NCBI GenBank assembly: GCA_964537685.1
Contig: CAZICM010000002.1
Location: 291,705-355,704 of the forward strand
Direction of reading: 5' to 3'
Origin: CAZICM01 sp964537685
GTDB lineage: Bacteria; Myxococcota_A; Polyangia; Polyangiales; Polyangiaceae
DNA: 64,000 nt
The notes under the pieces are model-generated. The model was not told the origin of the DNA. It made no database searches and worked only from the letters and a program-made list of their open reading frames with translations. The position numbers and the translations under genes were made by a program. Shown here in pieces: positions 36,881 through 46,227 of this stretch (positions are counted from its first letter, which is position 1; each line of letters opens with the position of its first letter).

Positions 36881-38263
36881 CTACCAGCAGCCGAATTTAT
36901 TTTCGTTGGCGTTATAGGGCAAATAGCAGCGCTGATACTCTGGATCGCCGGGGCTGACGCCTAGATTTGCATTGAGGCAAACGCCGTTCAATCCGCCTGG
37001 AGACAGCGGGCAATCCGCATCGGTCACACATGTTTTGCATCCGGTCATCGGATCGCAGGTGGCCCCAAACCACGAATAGTCAAAGCAGGCGCGCTGCCCG
37101 CCCGAGCCTTCGATACAAGCCTTGCGGGTGCTGCTATCGCCGCAGTCTTCATCGCTCTGGCAAGGCTCGCAGAAATTGCCCTGCCCTTTGCACGCTCCAA
37201 AACGGGGCACGCACGATCCGTCGGTACACATATAGTCGGGATCGCAGTCCTTGCTCGCGTTGCACGCCCGCGCGCACCGGCTTTCGCCGCCGATTTGAAT
37301 GCACTTTTGAGCATCAAACTGCGAGCAGTCCAAATCGCTTGAGCAGGGCGCGCATTGCGATCGCTTTAGGCATGTGCGCTGCAAAATGCACATGGAGCCT
37401 TCAAAGGTTTTGCCGCTTGAATCGGGGTCTAGGCTAATCGCTGCGATGCAGGGATCCATCGTCTTGCCGCACAAGCCATTGTTGCCCTTCACCGGATTCG
37501 AACCGCAAAGCTCGTTCGGCAGGCGAAGCAGCCCGCAATACATGCCGCCCAAGCAATCGGCATCGGTCGAGCATTCCGGCAGTGTGCAGTACGCATCCGC
37601 ATCGCCCTCGCCGGTCGTCAGGCATTTGAGAGGCTTGCAGTCCGCGGGAGCACAGGTGTTGATTTTGCACGCCGCACCGTCGGAAGTGCACTTTCCAATG
37701 GTGCAATTCATATCGGTCCCGCAGGCCGCATCATCGCGGATACAGGCGGCAGGATTGCCTCCGCACATCGCCAAATTGCAGCCCGTTCCATCGGGACATA
37801 CGCCAACCTGAGCGCACTCCGTTCCATTGGGACACTTGATACCCATGCCCGCAGGAACATCGTGGGCTGTGCAGATCGCAATGTCCGCCCCTGTGTCGTC
37901 TTCCTTGGCAGGCGTGCAATTCTGCGAAGCGTCGGCTTTGCAATCCGTGTGAGCATCGCACTTGAGCACGCAGCGGTTGTCGACACAGGTATTTTCGGCC
38001 AAGCACTTGTCTGGCGTGCATTTGCCTTCGCACGCATTGTTTTTCCATACGCCGCCCACCGCCTCGCATGTTTCCTGCGTAAACTCCTGGGGCGGCGGCT
38101 CTTCTTGGTTGTTCAGCGTGCGTTCCGGCGTACTGTCGCAAGCCGCGACAATCCCGCCGCCCAACGCGAACAGCGCGAACGCGGTCACGGCGGAACGAAT
38201 GGCCCGAACGCCACGCGATGCCGATGATTTCAACAACAACATTTCCGTTTGCCTCTGCACCAT
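36881..38263 (-). CDS. Cysteine-rich surface lipoprotein
   Basis: About 460 residues (a later ATG at 38242 is also possible). The leader ends in GGGIVAAC, a lipobox. The mature part contains dozens of Cys residues in short, repeated CxxD/CxxGxC units (CDAHTDCKAD, CKPLKC, CSTDADC, CVTDADCPLSPGG), the pattern of extracellular disulfide-rich modules common in myxobacterial lipoproteins. It is divergent from two thioredoxin-fold lipoprotein genes 183 bp away, which could supply disulfide chemistry. The function is unknown. Confidence 0.85.
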   Translation of the reverse strand: MVQRQTEMLLLKSSASRGVRAIRSAVTAFALFALGGGIVAACDSTPERTLNNQEEPPPQEFTQETCEAVGGVWKNNACEGKCTPDKCLAENTCVDNRCVLKCDAHTDCKADASQNCTPAKEDDTGADIAICTAHDVPAGMGIKCPNGTECAQVGVCPDGTGCNLAMCGGNPAACIRDDAACGTDMNCTIGKCTSDGAACKINTCAPADCKPLKCLTTGEGDADAYCTLPECSTDADCLGGMYCGLLRLPNELCGSNPVKGNNGLCGKTMDPCIAAISLDPDSSGKTFEGSMCILQRTCLKRSQCAPCSSDLDCSQFDAQKCIQIGGESRCARACNASKDCDPDYMCTDGSCVPRFGACKGQGNFCEPCQSDEDCGDSSTRKACIEGSGGQRACFDYSWFGATCDPMTGCKTCVTDADCPLSPGGLNGVCLNANLGVSPGDPEYQRCYLPYNANENKFGCW

Positions 38264-38445
38264 CGCTGTCCTCGTTGCACTGACTCGATTGCACTCGACT
38301 GCACCGGCGCCCCCCGGCCGCGCTTTCTGGCAATCGCACGGCGGCGATCTTCACCAAAAGCGAGAGCGGGCTCTAAACACGCTTGACGCGCATATTTGAC
38401 GCCGAAAGAATACTCTTTCTCTACATCATTCGGAAACGGTGGCCT

Positions 38446-39192
38446 ATGCGAAACAGCGACATTCTGCGGTGCATGACAGTTTTCCTAGCGGCAGCTTCCC
38501 TTGCCTTCACAGCCGGCTGCGGGAGCAGCGGAACAGGCGGCGGCGAAGACCCGGAAATGAACGTCAATGAGCCCGATCCCCTCCCCGCGCCGGACTTCCC
38601 GGCCAACAGCGGCCAGCCCGCCAATGGAGAAGCCGCTTATCCACCGGGCCCCTATGGCATTAGCCAAGGTTCGATTATCGCGAACTATGAGTTCATGGGC
38701 TTCCCGAACCCCATGGCCAACAACACCGAGCTTGTGCGGATTCAGCTCGCCGATTTTTACAACCCTACAGGCACCGATGTGTATCCCGAAGGATCTCCCT
38801 ACGGCGCTGGCAAACCCAAGCCCAAGGCCCTTCTTATCGACGTAGCGTCGGTGTGGTGCGGCCCCTGCAATGAAGAAGCGAAAAGCGTATTGCCCGGCAA
38901 GCATGCCGAGCTTCAGCCCTTGGGCGGCGAATTCCTTCTTCAGCTTGCGGACGGCCCTTATTCAGGCACCGCAGCCACTTCCAAGAACCTGACCAACTGG
39001 ACCACGAAGTACGACTCCGGCTACCCGTCGGCGATCGACCCCACATACAAGCTCGCGGCGCTTTTCGATTCCAATGCCTTCCCCGCCAACATGATCATCA
39101 ACACCCGCACCATGAAAATCGAAACGGTGATCTCGGGTGTTCCGAGCGATGCCTTCTGGACGAAGTTTGAGAAGGTGCTGAACACGCCCTGA
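38446..39192 (+). CDS. Thioredoxin-fold lipoprotein, TlpA-like
   Basis: About 248 residues from the ATG at 38446; an in-frame start at 38383 would precede the signal. The leader LAAASLAFTAGC is a lipoprotein signal. A Pro-rich linker leads to a thioredoxin-like domain with active site VWCGPCNEE and cis-Pro region SNAFPANMIINTRT. The fold suggests thiol-disulfide exchange in the envelope. A second thioredoxin-fold gene follows after 74 bp. The divergent neighbour encodes a Cys-rich lipoprotein. Confidence 0.87.
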   Translation: MRNSDILRCMTVFLAAASLAFTAGCGSSGTGGGEDPEMNVNEPDPLPAPDFPANSGQPANGEAAYPPGPYGISQGSIIANYEFMGFPNPMANNTELVRIQLADFYNPTGTDVYPEGSPYGAGKPKPKALLIDVASVWCGPCNEEAKSVLPGKHAELQPLGGEFLLQLADGPYSGTAATSKNLTNWTTKYDSGYPSAIDPTYKLAALFDSNAFPANMIINTRTMKIETVISGVPSDAFWTKFEKVLNTP

Positions 39193-39266
39193 TCGTTGGC
39201 GCGCGTTCTGTTTCATCCTCCGATCCCCCCTGAAATGCCCTCTCCACAACCCAAAGGACAACACTC

Positions 39267-39824
39267 ATGAAGCAGATGCATCACGGCCTCCTGGCCGGAT
39301 TCCTGGCGGCGTCCGCCCTTTGCTCCGCGGCATGCGGAGGCGCTCAAGAAACACCGGATACAGGCGGCCCGAAAAGCACCGCTCCATCAGGGCCCCAGGC
39401 GCCGGATTTCACGCTTCCATCGCTGGAAGGAGGCGACGTGCGCTTGTCGGACTATCTCGGCAAGAACGTTATTCTTCTCGACTTCTGGTCCACCACATGC
39501 GCGCCCTGCATGGTGGAAATGCCTCATCTGGTCGATCTCTATAAACAGCACAAAGACAAGGGTTTTATCGTTCTCGCCATCTCGCTCGACGGCCCGGAAT
39601 CCAGGGCGCAGGTCAGCAATGTGGTGCACGACAAAGAGATGACATTCCCTGTACTGCTCGATGAGGAGACCACGGTGGTGGCCCGCTATAACCCGAAGCG
39701 TGAGCTTCCTTTCGCGGTACTCATCGGCAAAGACGGAACAATTGTCCACAAGCGGGGCGGCTACAACCCCGGCGACGAAAAGTCGCTCACCGTAGAAATC
39801 GAAAAAACACTCGCCTCGCAATAG
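39267..39824 (+). CDS. TlpA/ResA-like thiol-disulfide lipoprotein
   Basis: 185 residues. The leader ends SALCSAAC, a lipobox-like site. The thioredoxin domain is TlpA/ResA-like: FTLPSLEGGDVRLSDYLGKNVILLDFWSTTCAPCMVEM with active-site CAPC, then FIVLAISLDGPESRAQV and the cis-Pro segment ELPFAVLIGKDGTIVHK. Such proteins reduce envelope disulfides, for example in cytochrome maturation. It is in line with the preceding thioredoxin-like gene and with the outer-membrane gene 38 bp downstream. Confidence 0.92.
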   Translation: MKQMHHGLLAGFLAASALCSAACGGAQETPDTGGPKSTAPSGPQAPDFTLPSLEGGDVRLSDYLGKNVILLDFWSTTCAPCMVEMPHLVDLYKQHKDKGFIVLAISLDGPESRAQVSNVVHDKEMTFPVLLDEETTVVARYNPKRELPFAVLIGKDGTIVHKRGGYNPGDEKSLTVEIEKTLASQ

Positions 39825-39862
39825 AAGCCCGGCCCTTGCCGCGTCCATGATAAAAGCCGCTG

Positions 39863-41902
39863 GTGCGTTCTTTCGTTCGCCCCTCATTTTCCGCGGCCGC
39901 AGCTTCATTTCTTCTCAGCACTGCGGCGACATCCCAAGCCATCGAAGTCGAAAATGTCGCGGGCGAACCGATGGTGATCGATGTCACCAACACGTCCGTT
40001 CTCAATTACCGGTTCAGCAACCGGAATGAATCCATCGGCAATGTGTCGACGGTGGTGGATGACTACTACGGCGAGTGGCTGGACCGTCTCAATTTACAGG
40101 TGGGCTATTGGCGCCTGAGGCTTGGATTCCGCCTCGATGTCGCGACATTTTTCGCCCAGACCCAACTCGGCGATGCCCTGCCCCTTGCCGCCGAACAGCC
40201 CATTGTCGAACCGACACCTCGAAAAGTCGTCGACTACGCCAATCAAATTCGCCGTGAACTCAACACCCGCTTTTTGAACACCGTTTATCCATCCAAGCTC
40301 TGGCTCGACTACACCCAGCCCGGCCTGCAAATCACGCTCGGGGACTTCTATGCCCAGCTTGGGCGAGGTCTCGTGTTCAGCGTCCGCAAGATCGACGAAA
40401 TCGCCGTTGATACGACGGTGCGCGGCGCGAAAGCCGTATTCAACCGCAAATTCGGCCCTGTCAATGTGGGTGCCACGGCCCTCGCCGGACAGATGAACCC
40501 CGTGCGTGTGGACGAAATGAGCGGCCGGAGACTGCACGGCGAAGGATCGCCCCTCTTCTTTGGCTTTCCCTCGAGCGGCACCGCTCAAACATTTGCCTTC
40601 AACGAAGTCGGCACGCCTTACCGCGTGTATGACGCTCCCCGCCCCAACTACCTCGAGGACAGCGTCTTTGCGGGACGAGTCGAAGCGGGGCCGTCGCTCT
40701 TTCAGCTTGGCCTGAACGGCTCGCTCCTCCTGCGCAAAACGCATGGAATGGAGTTTCTCACCTGCGACCAAAACGGCGAAAAAGACTGCGCCTCGCGCTA
40801 TCCCAATTTCGGCATCGCAGGCGCACCGGCCCGGCTCCGCAATACCATCCGCACCTTTAGCGGCACCCTCAATATTCCCAGCATCGCCAAGCATGGCGAT
40901 CTCTACGTGGAAGTCGCCGGCCAGCAACTGCGCGATGGCCAGCCCATCTCGCTCGGCGAAGACGGCCAGGCAGAGCGCGTATCCGATCTATCGGGCTATG
41001 CGGTGTACGCAAACGCCAATGCCCGTTTTGGCCCGCTCACCGTGATGCTGGAAGGCAAGCACTACAGGCGCTTCTTCCCGCTCACGGCCAATATCGATCG
41101 CGACACACGCGGCTTCTCCGCACCGGAATTTTCGCTGGTGACCTACAACCAGCCGCCGACTGTCGAACCGATTTATATCCAGCCGATCGGCTCGCCCAAT
41201 ATCTGCATCACCGGAGGCCGGGCGCGCGTGGACTACCGCTTCTCACGCCAAAGCCTTGTGTACGGCTGGTTTGGCAAATACACGAGCTACTCGGAAATCG
41301 CCGCCAACAACGAGACCTGCGAGACCAAGCCCGAACTGCAAACCAACACATGGGATGCGGCGACCGGCACAGAATTGACGTTTGAAGAAGGCCGCTCTCA
41401 CGCCAACGCATGGGTGGGAGGCCGCATCACCTCCAGCGAAATACCCACCGAACCGCGCAGCGATGTCACCGGCATCAGCGATCGTTTTTATCAGGAAGGC
41501 TATGTCCGCTACGATTTGGTCAAGCACCTGACCGGCCCATTTTCGCTTCAATTTCAGGGCTTTCACAGGCGCCGCTACGAACCTATCCAATTCAAAGGCG
41601 CTTGGTTTGAAGGCGAAAACTATACGGCGCTTCAGTGGTCGCCCCATATCTCGGCGATCTTTGGCTTTGAATATCTAAGCCTTCCCGGCTGCGATCCTGG
41701 CGTAGCCTCCAAAACCTGCCTGTATGTAAGCGGAGCCCTCCAGTGGAAAAGCTCATCTCAAGAAAAGCTCTGGCAGAGACTTGTCGACACGGTGCAAGTC
41801 TTCGTTGGCCAAAGGCGCGGCGCGATTCGCTGCGTGTCGGGTGTGTGCAGGCAATTCCCGCCTTTCGAAGGCGCGAAACTCGAGCTGGTTTCAAGGTTTT
41901 AA
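39863..41902 (+). CDS. Large predicted outer-membrane protein, DUF6029-like
   Basis: 679 residues from a GTG. The start MRSFVRPSFSAAAASFLLSTAATSQA is a signal peptide. The mature protein is a run of alternating hydrophobic/aromatic strands with Arg/Tyr girdles (LNLQVGYWRLRLGFRLD, LQITLGDFYAQLGRGLVFSV, FSLQFQGFHRRRYEPIQF) and ends in LELVSRF, a C-terminal aromatic residue typical of outer-membrane beta-barrels. It resembles DUF6029-type proteins from memory; I cannot confirm this. It probably shares a transcript with the two thioredoxin-fold lipoproteins, so it may be their substrate or partner. Confidence 0.8.
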   Translation: MRSFVRPSFSAAAASFLLSTAATSQAIEVENVAGEPMVIDVTNTSVLNYRFSNRNESIGNVSTVVDDYYGEWLDRLNLQVGYWRLRLGFRLDVATFFAQTQLGDALPLAAEQPIVEPTPRKVVDYANQIRRELNTRFLNTVYPSKLWLDYTQPGLQITLGDFYAQLGRGLVFSVRKIDEIAVDTTVRGAKAVFNRKFGPVNVGATALAGQMNPVRVDEMSGRRLHGEGSPLFFGFPSSGTAQTFAFNEVGTPYRVYDAPRPNYLEDSVFAGRVEAGPSLFQLGLNGSLLLRKTHGMEFLTCDQNGEKDCASRYPNFGIAGAPARLRNTIRTFSGTLNIPSIAKHGDLYVEVAGQQLRDGQPISLGEDGQAERVSDLSGYAVYANANARFGPLTVMLEGKHYRRFFPLTANIDRDTRGFSAPEFSLVTYNQPPTVEPIYIQPIGSPNICITGGRARVDYRFSRQSLVYGWFGKYTSYSEIAANNETCETKPELQTNTWDAATGTELTFEEGRSHANAWVGGRITSSEIPTEPRSDVTGISDRFYQEGYVRYDLVKHLTGPFSLQFQGFHRRRYEPIQFKGAWFEGENYTALQWSPHISAIFGFEYLSLPGCDPGVASKTCLYVSGALQWKSSSQEKLWQRLVDTVQVFVGQRRGAIRCVSGVCRQFPPFEGAKLELVSRF

Positions 41903-41906
41903 GCGT

Positions 41907-43262
41907 TCAATCGGCTGTTTCCGGCGCGGACAAAATCGCACACCCCACAGCCGTTCTCACCATCGGCTCTCCATCCGAAAGCAGCACCGAAGCCCGGGCA
42001 AGCTCACCCATCGCCGCCAGGTTTTGACCGGCTGCCTTTCGGATCTCCATATCCTTCGACTCCACATCGCGCTCCAGCGCCGGCAAAATGTCGCGCACCC
42101 GCGCCCGCGCAAGCGAAGCCCGCGCCCTCTGCCGAATCGATCCTTCCAAACCTGCCATGCGCACAAGCTTCGCGATCATGGCTTCCCGCTCTTGCGTGCC
42201 CACCTTGGCGCTGCCTTCGCCCGAGCCTTCTAAACGCCTTGAAATCGCCGCAAGCGCAACAGCTTCATCCGAATCGTCCTGAGCCTTGATTATCGCCTTC
42301 AGCACCAGTTCCGCGTTCAGCGGCGACACATTGATGGCATACACCCGCGACAGCGTTGAACCTGTCTCAACCGCCCGCGCCAGCATCGCAACGGCTCCAT
42401 CCGCCTTCGGATCTTTTGCGCGCACAAGCGCAATCGCCGCCGCTACCGCAAGCGTTCCGCCTTGCGTTTCTGCCGCCCACCACAGCTCCCGCCTTCCGCC
42501 CGCATCGATCGATCGCGATGTTGCCCATGCCGTCGTAATCACCTGACGCCGCGGCTCATCGGCCATCATCCACACATCCTTCAAACCGAGCACGGCGCGC
42601 TCGCCACCAATCGCTCCCAGCGCCCGGATCGCCATCGTGCGCGCAAGCGGATAAGGATCGACCCGCGCGGCTTCCAGCAACAGCTCCGTATCGGCCGCAT
42701 CTCCGGCATCCACAGCAGCCCGGAGCGCCGCCGCCCGCACCTCTTCATCCCCATCCACCATTCGCCTCCGCCGTTCCGCTCCATCCTCTGGATTCCACAA
42801 AAGGCGTGTGTGAACGGCCTTCCAAGCAACAGCCGCAACCGCATTCTTCGCAGCCAGCTCGGCCTGCTCCGCCCGCAGCCACATATCATCCACATCCACA
42901 AGCTCGCGATCGACGAGCAGCCGCGCTGCCGCCGCGCTTACCTCATCGTTTTGTTCCGTGCGCAGCGAAAGAGCTTCTTCCATTTCCTTCGCACACGAAG
43001 CCAGCATCTCCACCCGCTCGATACCCACAGCCCCCTGCGCATGCTTAAGCTCGGCTGACAGCACGAGTTTTGCGAGCTCCCGCGCCTGATCGGCTCCGAG
43101 CTCCGCACTCCGCAAATCTTCATCGATGGCCTTACGCAAATCGGCGAAACGCCCCTCTTCCGCGGCCCGCATCGCCGGCGAAGAAGCGCATCCAGCGAGC
43201 AGCATCACGCACACAACGGAAAAGCGGGCCCGACTCAAACCGTAAAAGCCAAACATGGTCAT
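41907..43262 (-). CDS. HEAT-repeat-like lipoprotein
   Basis: 451 residues. The leader SVVCVMLLAGC has the lipobox LLAGC. The rest is Ala-rich and helical, with HEAT-like pairs (MAIRALGAIGGERAVLGLKDVW, ARARVRDILPALERDVESKDMEIRKAAGQNLAAMGELA). It should be anchored in the envelope, unlike the cytoplasmic HEAT protein at 27058-28179. It is convergent with the outer-membrane gene, with 4 bp between stops. Its role is unknown; HEAT solenoids usually hold other proteins. Confidence 0.85.
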   Translation of the reverse strand: MTMFGFYGLSRARFSVVCVMLLAGCASSPAMRAAEEGRFADLRKAIDEDLRSAELGADQARELAKLVLSAELKHAQGAVGIERVEMLASCAKEMEEALSLRTEQNDEVSAAAARLLVDRELVDVDDMWLRAEQAELAAKNAVAAVAWKAVHTRLLWNPEDGAERRRRMVDGDEEVRAAALRAAVDAGDAADTELLLEAARVDPYPLARTMAIRALGAIGGERAVLGLKDVWMMADEPRRQVITTAWATSRSIDAGGRRELWWAAETQGGTLAVAAAIALVRAKDPKADGAVAMLARAVETGSTLSRVYAINVSPLNAELVLKAIIKAQDDSDEAVALAAISRRLEGSGEGSAKVGTQEREAMIAKLVRMAGLEGSIRQRARASLARARVRDILPALERDVESKDMEIRKAAGQNLAAMGELARASVLLSDGEPMVRTAVGCAILSAPETAD

Positions 43263-43384
43263 GTCCTATGAACTCGAAGCCCCACCATAACAAAAAACAA
43301 AACCCGACCCTTGCGCTCGACCAGCCGCTCTAGTCGTTCTATGACGCGGCCGACCCAAGAGTTCCGGGGGCTGGATCACCCGTC

Positions 43385-44347
43385 ATGCGCATCGATGTTA
43401 TCGTCAATATGAACGCGCGTCGCCACCGGCAGCGACCTTCCCATATTCGGACCCTCAAGCGAACGTGCGAAGACAAAGCAGAACTTCATTTCACCGAAAC
43501 GCTCGATGAGCTTAGGGCGCTCACCAAACGCATTGCATCCCGGGGCACCGACTACGTTTTTCTCTCGGGCGGCGACGGAAGCTTTATGGCCGGAGTCACC
43601 GCGCTGTACGAAGCCTTTGGTGAATCTCGCATCCCGCGTTTGGCCCTTCTTCCCGGCGGCACCGTCGCAACGATCGCCCGCAACTGGGGCTTCACCGGCA
43701 ATCCTGAAAGCTGCCTCAAATCGCTTCTCGAACGCCGCGAAAGCCTGCGCACCACAAGAAGGCCCACGCTCAAAGTCGTGTCCACGCAAGACGGCATTTC
43801 CGAGACCCGCATCGGCTTTATTTTTGGCACGGGCCTCGTCGCAAAATTCTTCGACGTGTACTACGCGGAAGGAGCCCGCGGTTACGCTGGAGCAGCCCGC
43901 ATCGTTGCCCGCATTTTCGCGGAATCGTTTGTAGGCGGAGCCTATGCCCGGCGCGTACTCGATCCGATGGCCTGCCGCCTCTACGTCAACGGCAAAGCCC
44001 TCGAACAAAGCGCATGGTCGCTCATCTGCGCCGCGGTCATCCGCAACCTCGGCATCCATATGCTCGTCACCTACCGGGCCGGCGAAGATCTCTACCGTCC
44101 CCATTTGGTCGCGAGCTCGCTGTCTCCGCATCAACTGGGACCCCGCGCACCACTGGTGCTCGCTGGCAAATCCATCGGCGGAAAAGGCCATGTCGACACA
44201 CTCGCCGACACCTTCCGGATCTGCTTCCCAGAAGTCGGCTCCTACGTGTTGGATGGGGATATGTTGAAGGCTTCTGAAATCGTCGTGAGCGCCGGCCCGC
44301 CCATCGATGTCGTCAACGTCGTCGATGCCATCAATCCGGCGCTTTAA
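43385..44347 (+). CDS. Diacylglycerol/lipid kinase catalytic-domain protein
   Basis: 320 residues. The DAGK catalytic signature is present: VFLSGGDGSFMAGVT (GGDGS for GGDGT) and ALLPGGTVATIARNWG, with a C-terminal domain containing VSAGPPIDVVNVVDA. The start IDVIVNMNARRH matches the usual VNPxSG-type opening loosely. The family phosphorylates diacylglycerol, sphingoid bases or related lipids (YegS, DgkB, LCB5 type). The exact lipid cannot be told. It is an isolated plus-strand gene. Confidence 0.9.
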   Translation: MRIDVIVNMNARRHRQRPSHIRTLKRTCEDKAELHFTETLDELRALTKRIASRGTDYVFLSGGDGSFMAGVTALYEAFGESRIPRLALLPGGTVATIARNWGFTGNPESCLKSLLERRESLRTTRRPTLKVVSTQDGISETRIGFIFGTGLVAKFFDVYYAEGARGYAGAARIVARIFAESFVGGAYARRVLDPMACRLYVNGKALEQSAWSLICAAVIRNLGIHMLVTYRAGEDLYRPHLVASSLSPHQLGPRAPLVLAGKSIGGKGHVDTLADTFRICFPEVGSYVLDGDMLKASEIVVSAGPPIDVVNVVDAINPAL

Positions 44348-44365
44348 CTCACGTTTGATTCACGT

Positions 44366-46060
44366 TTAATTCACGACCGACGAAGCGCTCTGCGTACCTT
44401 GCCCGCCCTGCATCACCTCATTGGCCTTGGCCCGCTCATTTGGCCTCGAACGCTCGCGCGCCCGCTCGAGGGCCGCCCTCACAAAACGGGCGAACAAGGG
44501 ATGAGGACTATGAGGCTTGCTCTTAAACTCAGGATGGAACTGGCAGCCTACAAAATACGGATGATCGCGAAGCTCAATCATCTCCACAAGCCGGCCATCG
44601 GGCGATGTTCCCGACAGCACAAGCCCCTTTTGAGCCATCGCCTCCCGGTATTTGTTTGACACTTCATAGCGGTGCCGGTGCCGCTCACTAATCTGCGAAG
44701 CCCCATAAGCCTCGGCGGCCAGCGTTCCCCGCTCCAGCACACAAGGATAAGCCCCGAGCCGCATGGTTCCGCCCTTGTCGTGCACCATCTTCTGATCGGG
44801 CATGAGATCGATTACCGCGTAAGGCGCATCGCGATCAAATTCGACAGAATTGGCTCCCACCATTGCACAGATATGCCGGGCAAATTCGACAACGGCGAGC
44901 TGCATACCGAGACAGATGCCAAAGAAAGGCACTTTGGATTCGCGGGCAAAGCGAATCGCCTCAATTTTGCCCTCGGTGCCCCGATCTCCAAAACCGCCCG
45001 GCACCAAAATCGCATCGAGTGCGCCGAGAAGCTCAACCGGACCGCGTTTTTCGATCTGCTCCGAATCGATGTATTCGAGCTCGACCTTCACATCGTTGAG
45101 GAGCCCGCCATGCACCAGCGCCTCGTGCAGCGATTTATACGAATCGCGAAGATGCACGTATTTGCCGACAACACCTATCTTCACCGAACCTTTTGAAGGC
45201 TTTTTAAAGCGCTCGACGATCTTCGTCCAAGCGCTTAAATCGGGCTGCCTCGCCCAAATATTGAGAAGCTCGGTGATCTTTTCATCGATACCCTCCGCAT
45301 GGAGCGCAAGCGGAAGCTCATAGATGCACGCCACATCCACCGCGGCCACAACACAGTCCGTCGCCACGTTTGAAAACAGCGAAATCTTCTCCTTCATCGA
45401 GCGCGTCAGCGGCCTATCACTCCGGCACATCAAAATATCCGGCTGAATCCCTATCTCGCGCATCTCCTTCACCGAATGCTGCGTCGGCTTCGTCTTCAGC
45501 TCTCCCGCGCTCGCAATAAAGGGCACCAGCGTCACATGCACCGAAATCGCATTCTGATGGCCCGACTCCACCTTGAGCTGGCGAATCGCCTCTAAAAACG
45601 GCAGCGACTCGATATCGCCGACGGTGCCGCCAATCTCGACAATCGCAATGTCCGCCCCTTCCGACGCCGCCCGAATCCTCCCCTTAATCTCCTCGGTCAC
45701 ATGAGGAATCACCTGCACCGTCGCGCCCAGATATTCCCCGCGCCGCTCTTTTGAAATGACCGCCTCGTAAATGCGCCCCGTCGTGAAGTTGTTCTGCCGC
45801 GTCATCCGCGCCGACGTAAAACGCTCGTAATGACCGAGATCCAAATCGGTCTCCGCGCCGTCATCCGTCACAAACACCTCACCGTGCTGGTAAGGCGACA
45901 TCGTGCCCGGATCGACGTTGATATACGGATCGAGCTTAATATGCGTAACCTTCAAACCCCGCGCTTCCATCAAAGCGCCGATTGAAGCGGCCCCCAAACC
46001 CTTGCCGATCGACGACACAACGCCGCCCGTCACGAAGACATACTTGGTCCGCTTGCTCAT
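44366..46060 (-). CDS. pyrG: CTP synthase
   Basis: 564 residues from the ATG at 46060 (MSKRTKYVFVTGGVVSSIGKG); an upstream start at 46117 would add 19 foreign residues. The synthetase domain carries GKGLGAASIGALMEARG, LDPYINVDPGTMSPYQHGEVFVTDDGAETDLDLGHYERF and the C-terminal class I glutamine amidotransferase domain has the nucleophile in FFGICLGMQLAVVEFAR and the His-Glu pair in GCQFHPEFKS. It makes CTP from UTP, ATP and glutamine. Full length. A short Gly/Ser/Gln tail ends the protein. No neighbour with a linked function. Confidence 0.98.
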   Translation of the reverse strand: MSKRTKYVFVTGGVVSSIGKGLGAASIGALMEARGLKVTHIKLDPYINVDPGTMSPYQHGEVFVTDDGAETDLDLGHYERFTSARMTRQNNFTTGRIYEAVISKERRGEYLGATVQVIPHVTEEIKGRIRAASEGADIAIVEIGGTVGDIESLPFLEAIRQLKVESGHQNAISVHVTLVPFIASAGELKTKPTQHSVKEMREIGIQPDILMCRSDRPLTRSMKEKISLFSNVATDCVVAAVDVACIYELPLALHAEGIDEKITELLNIWARQPDLSAWTKIVERFKKPSKGSVKIGVVGKYVHLRDSYKSLHEALVHGGLLNDVKVELEYIDSEQIEKRGPVELLGALDAILVPGGFGDRGTEGKIEAIRFARESKVPFFGICLGMQLAVVEFARHICAMVGANSVEFDRDAPYAVIDLMPDQKMVHDKGGTMRLGAYPCVLERGTLAAEAYGASQISERHRHRYEVSNKYREAMAQKGLVLSGTSPDGRLVEMIELRDHPYFVGCQFHPEFKSKPHSPHPLFARFVRAALERARERSRPNERAKANEVMQGGQGTQSASSVVN

Positions 46061-46227
46061 ACATCCAATCCTGGTTGCGTGCTCACCGCCGCATACCCAA
46101 CACCAACCGGGCAACACTCAGCGAATGACGCGGCCTCACATTACCTTGACCGCCCGGCAGAACAACGGCGACAAATCCATGGCTTGGGTGTTACATTCAT
46201 CGGTCCTGGGCGCAGATCCCCACCTCT

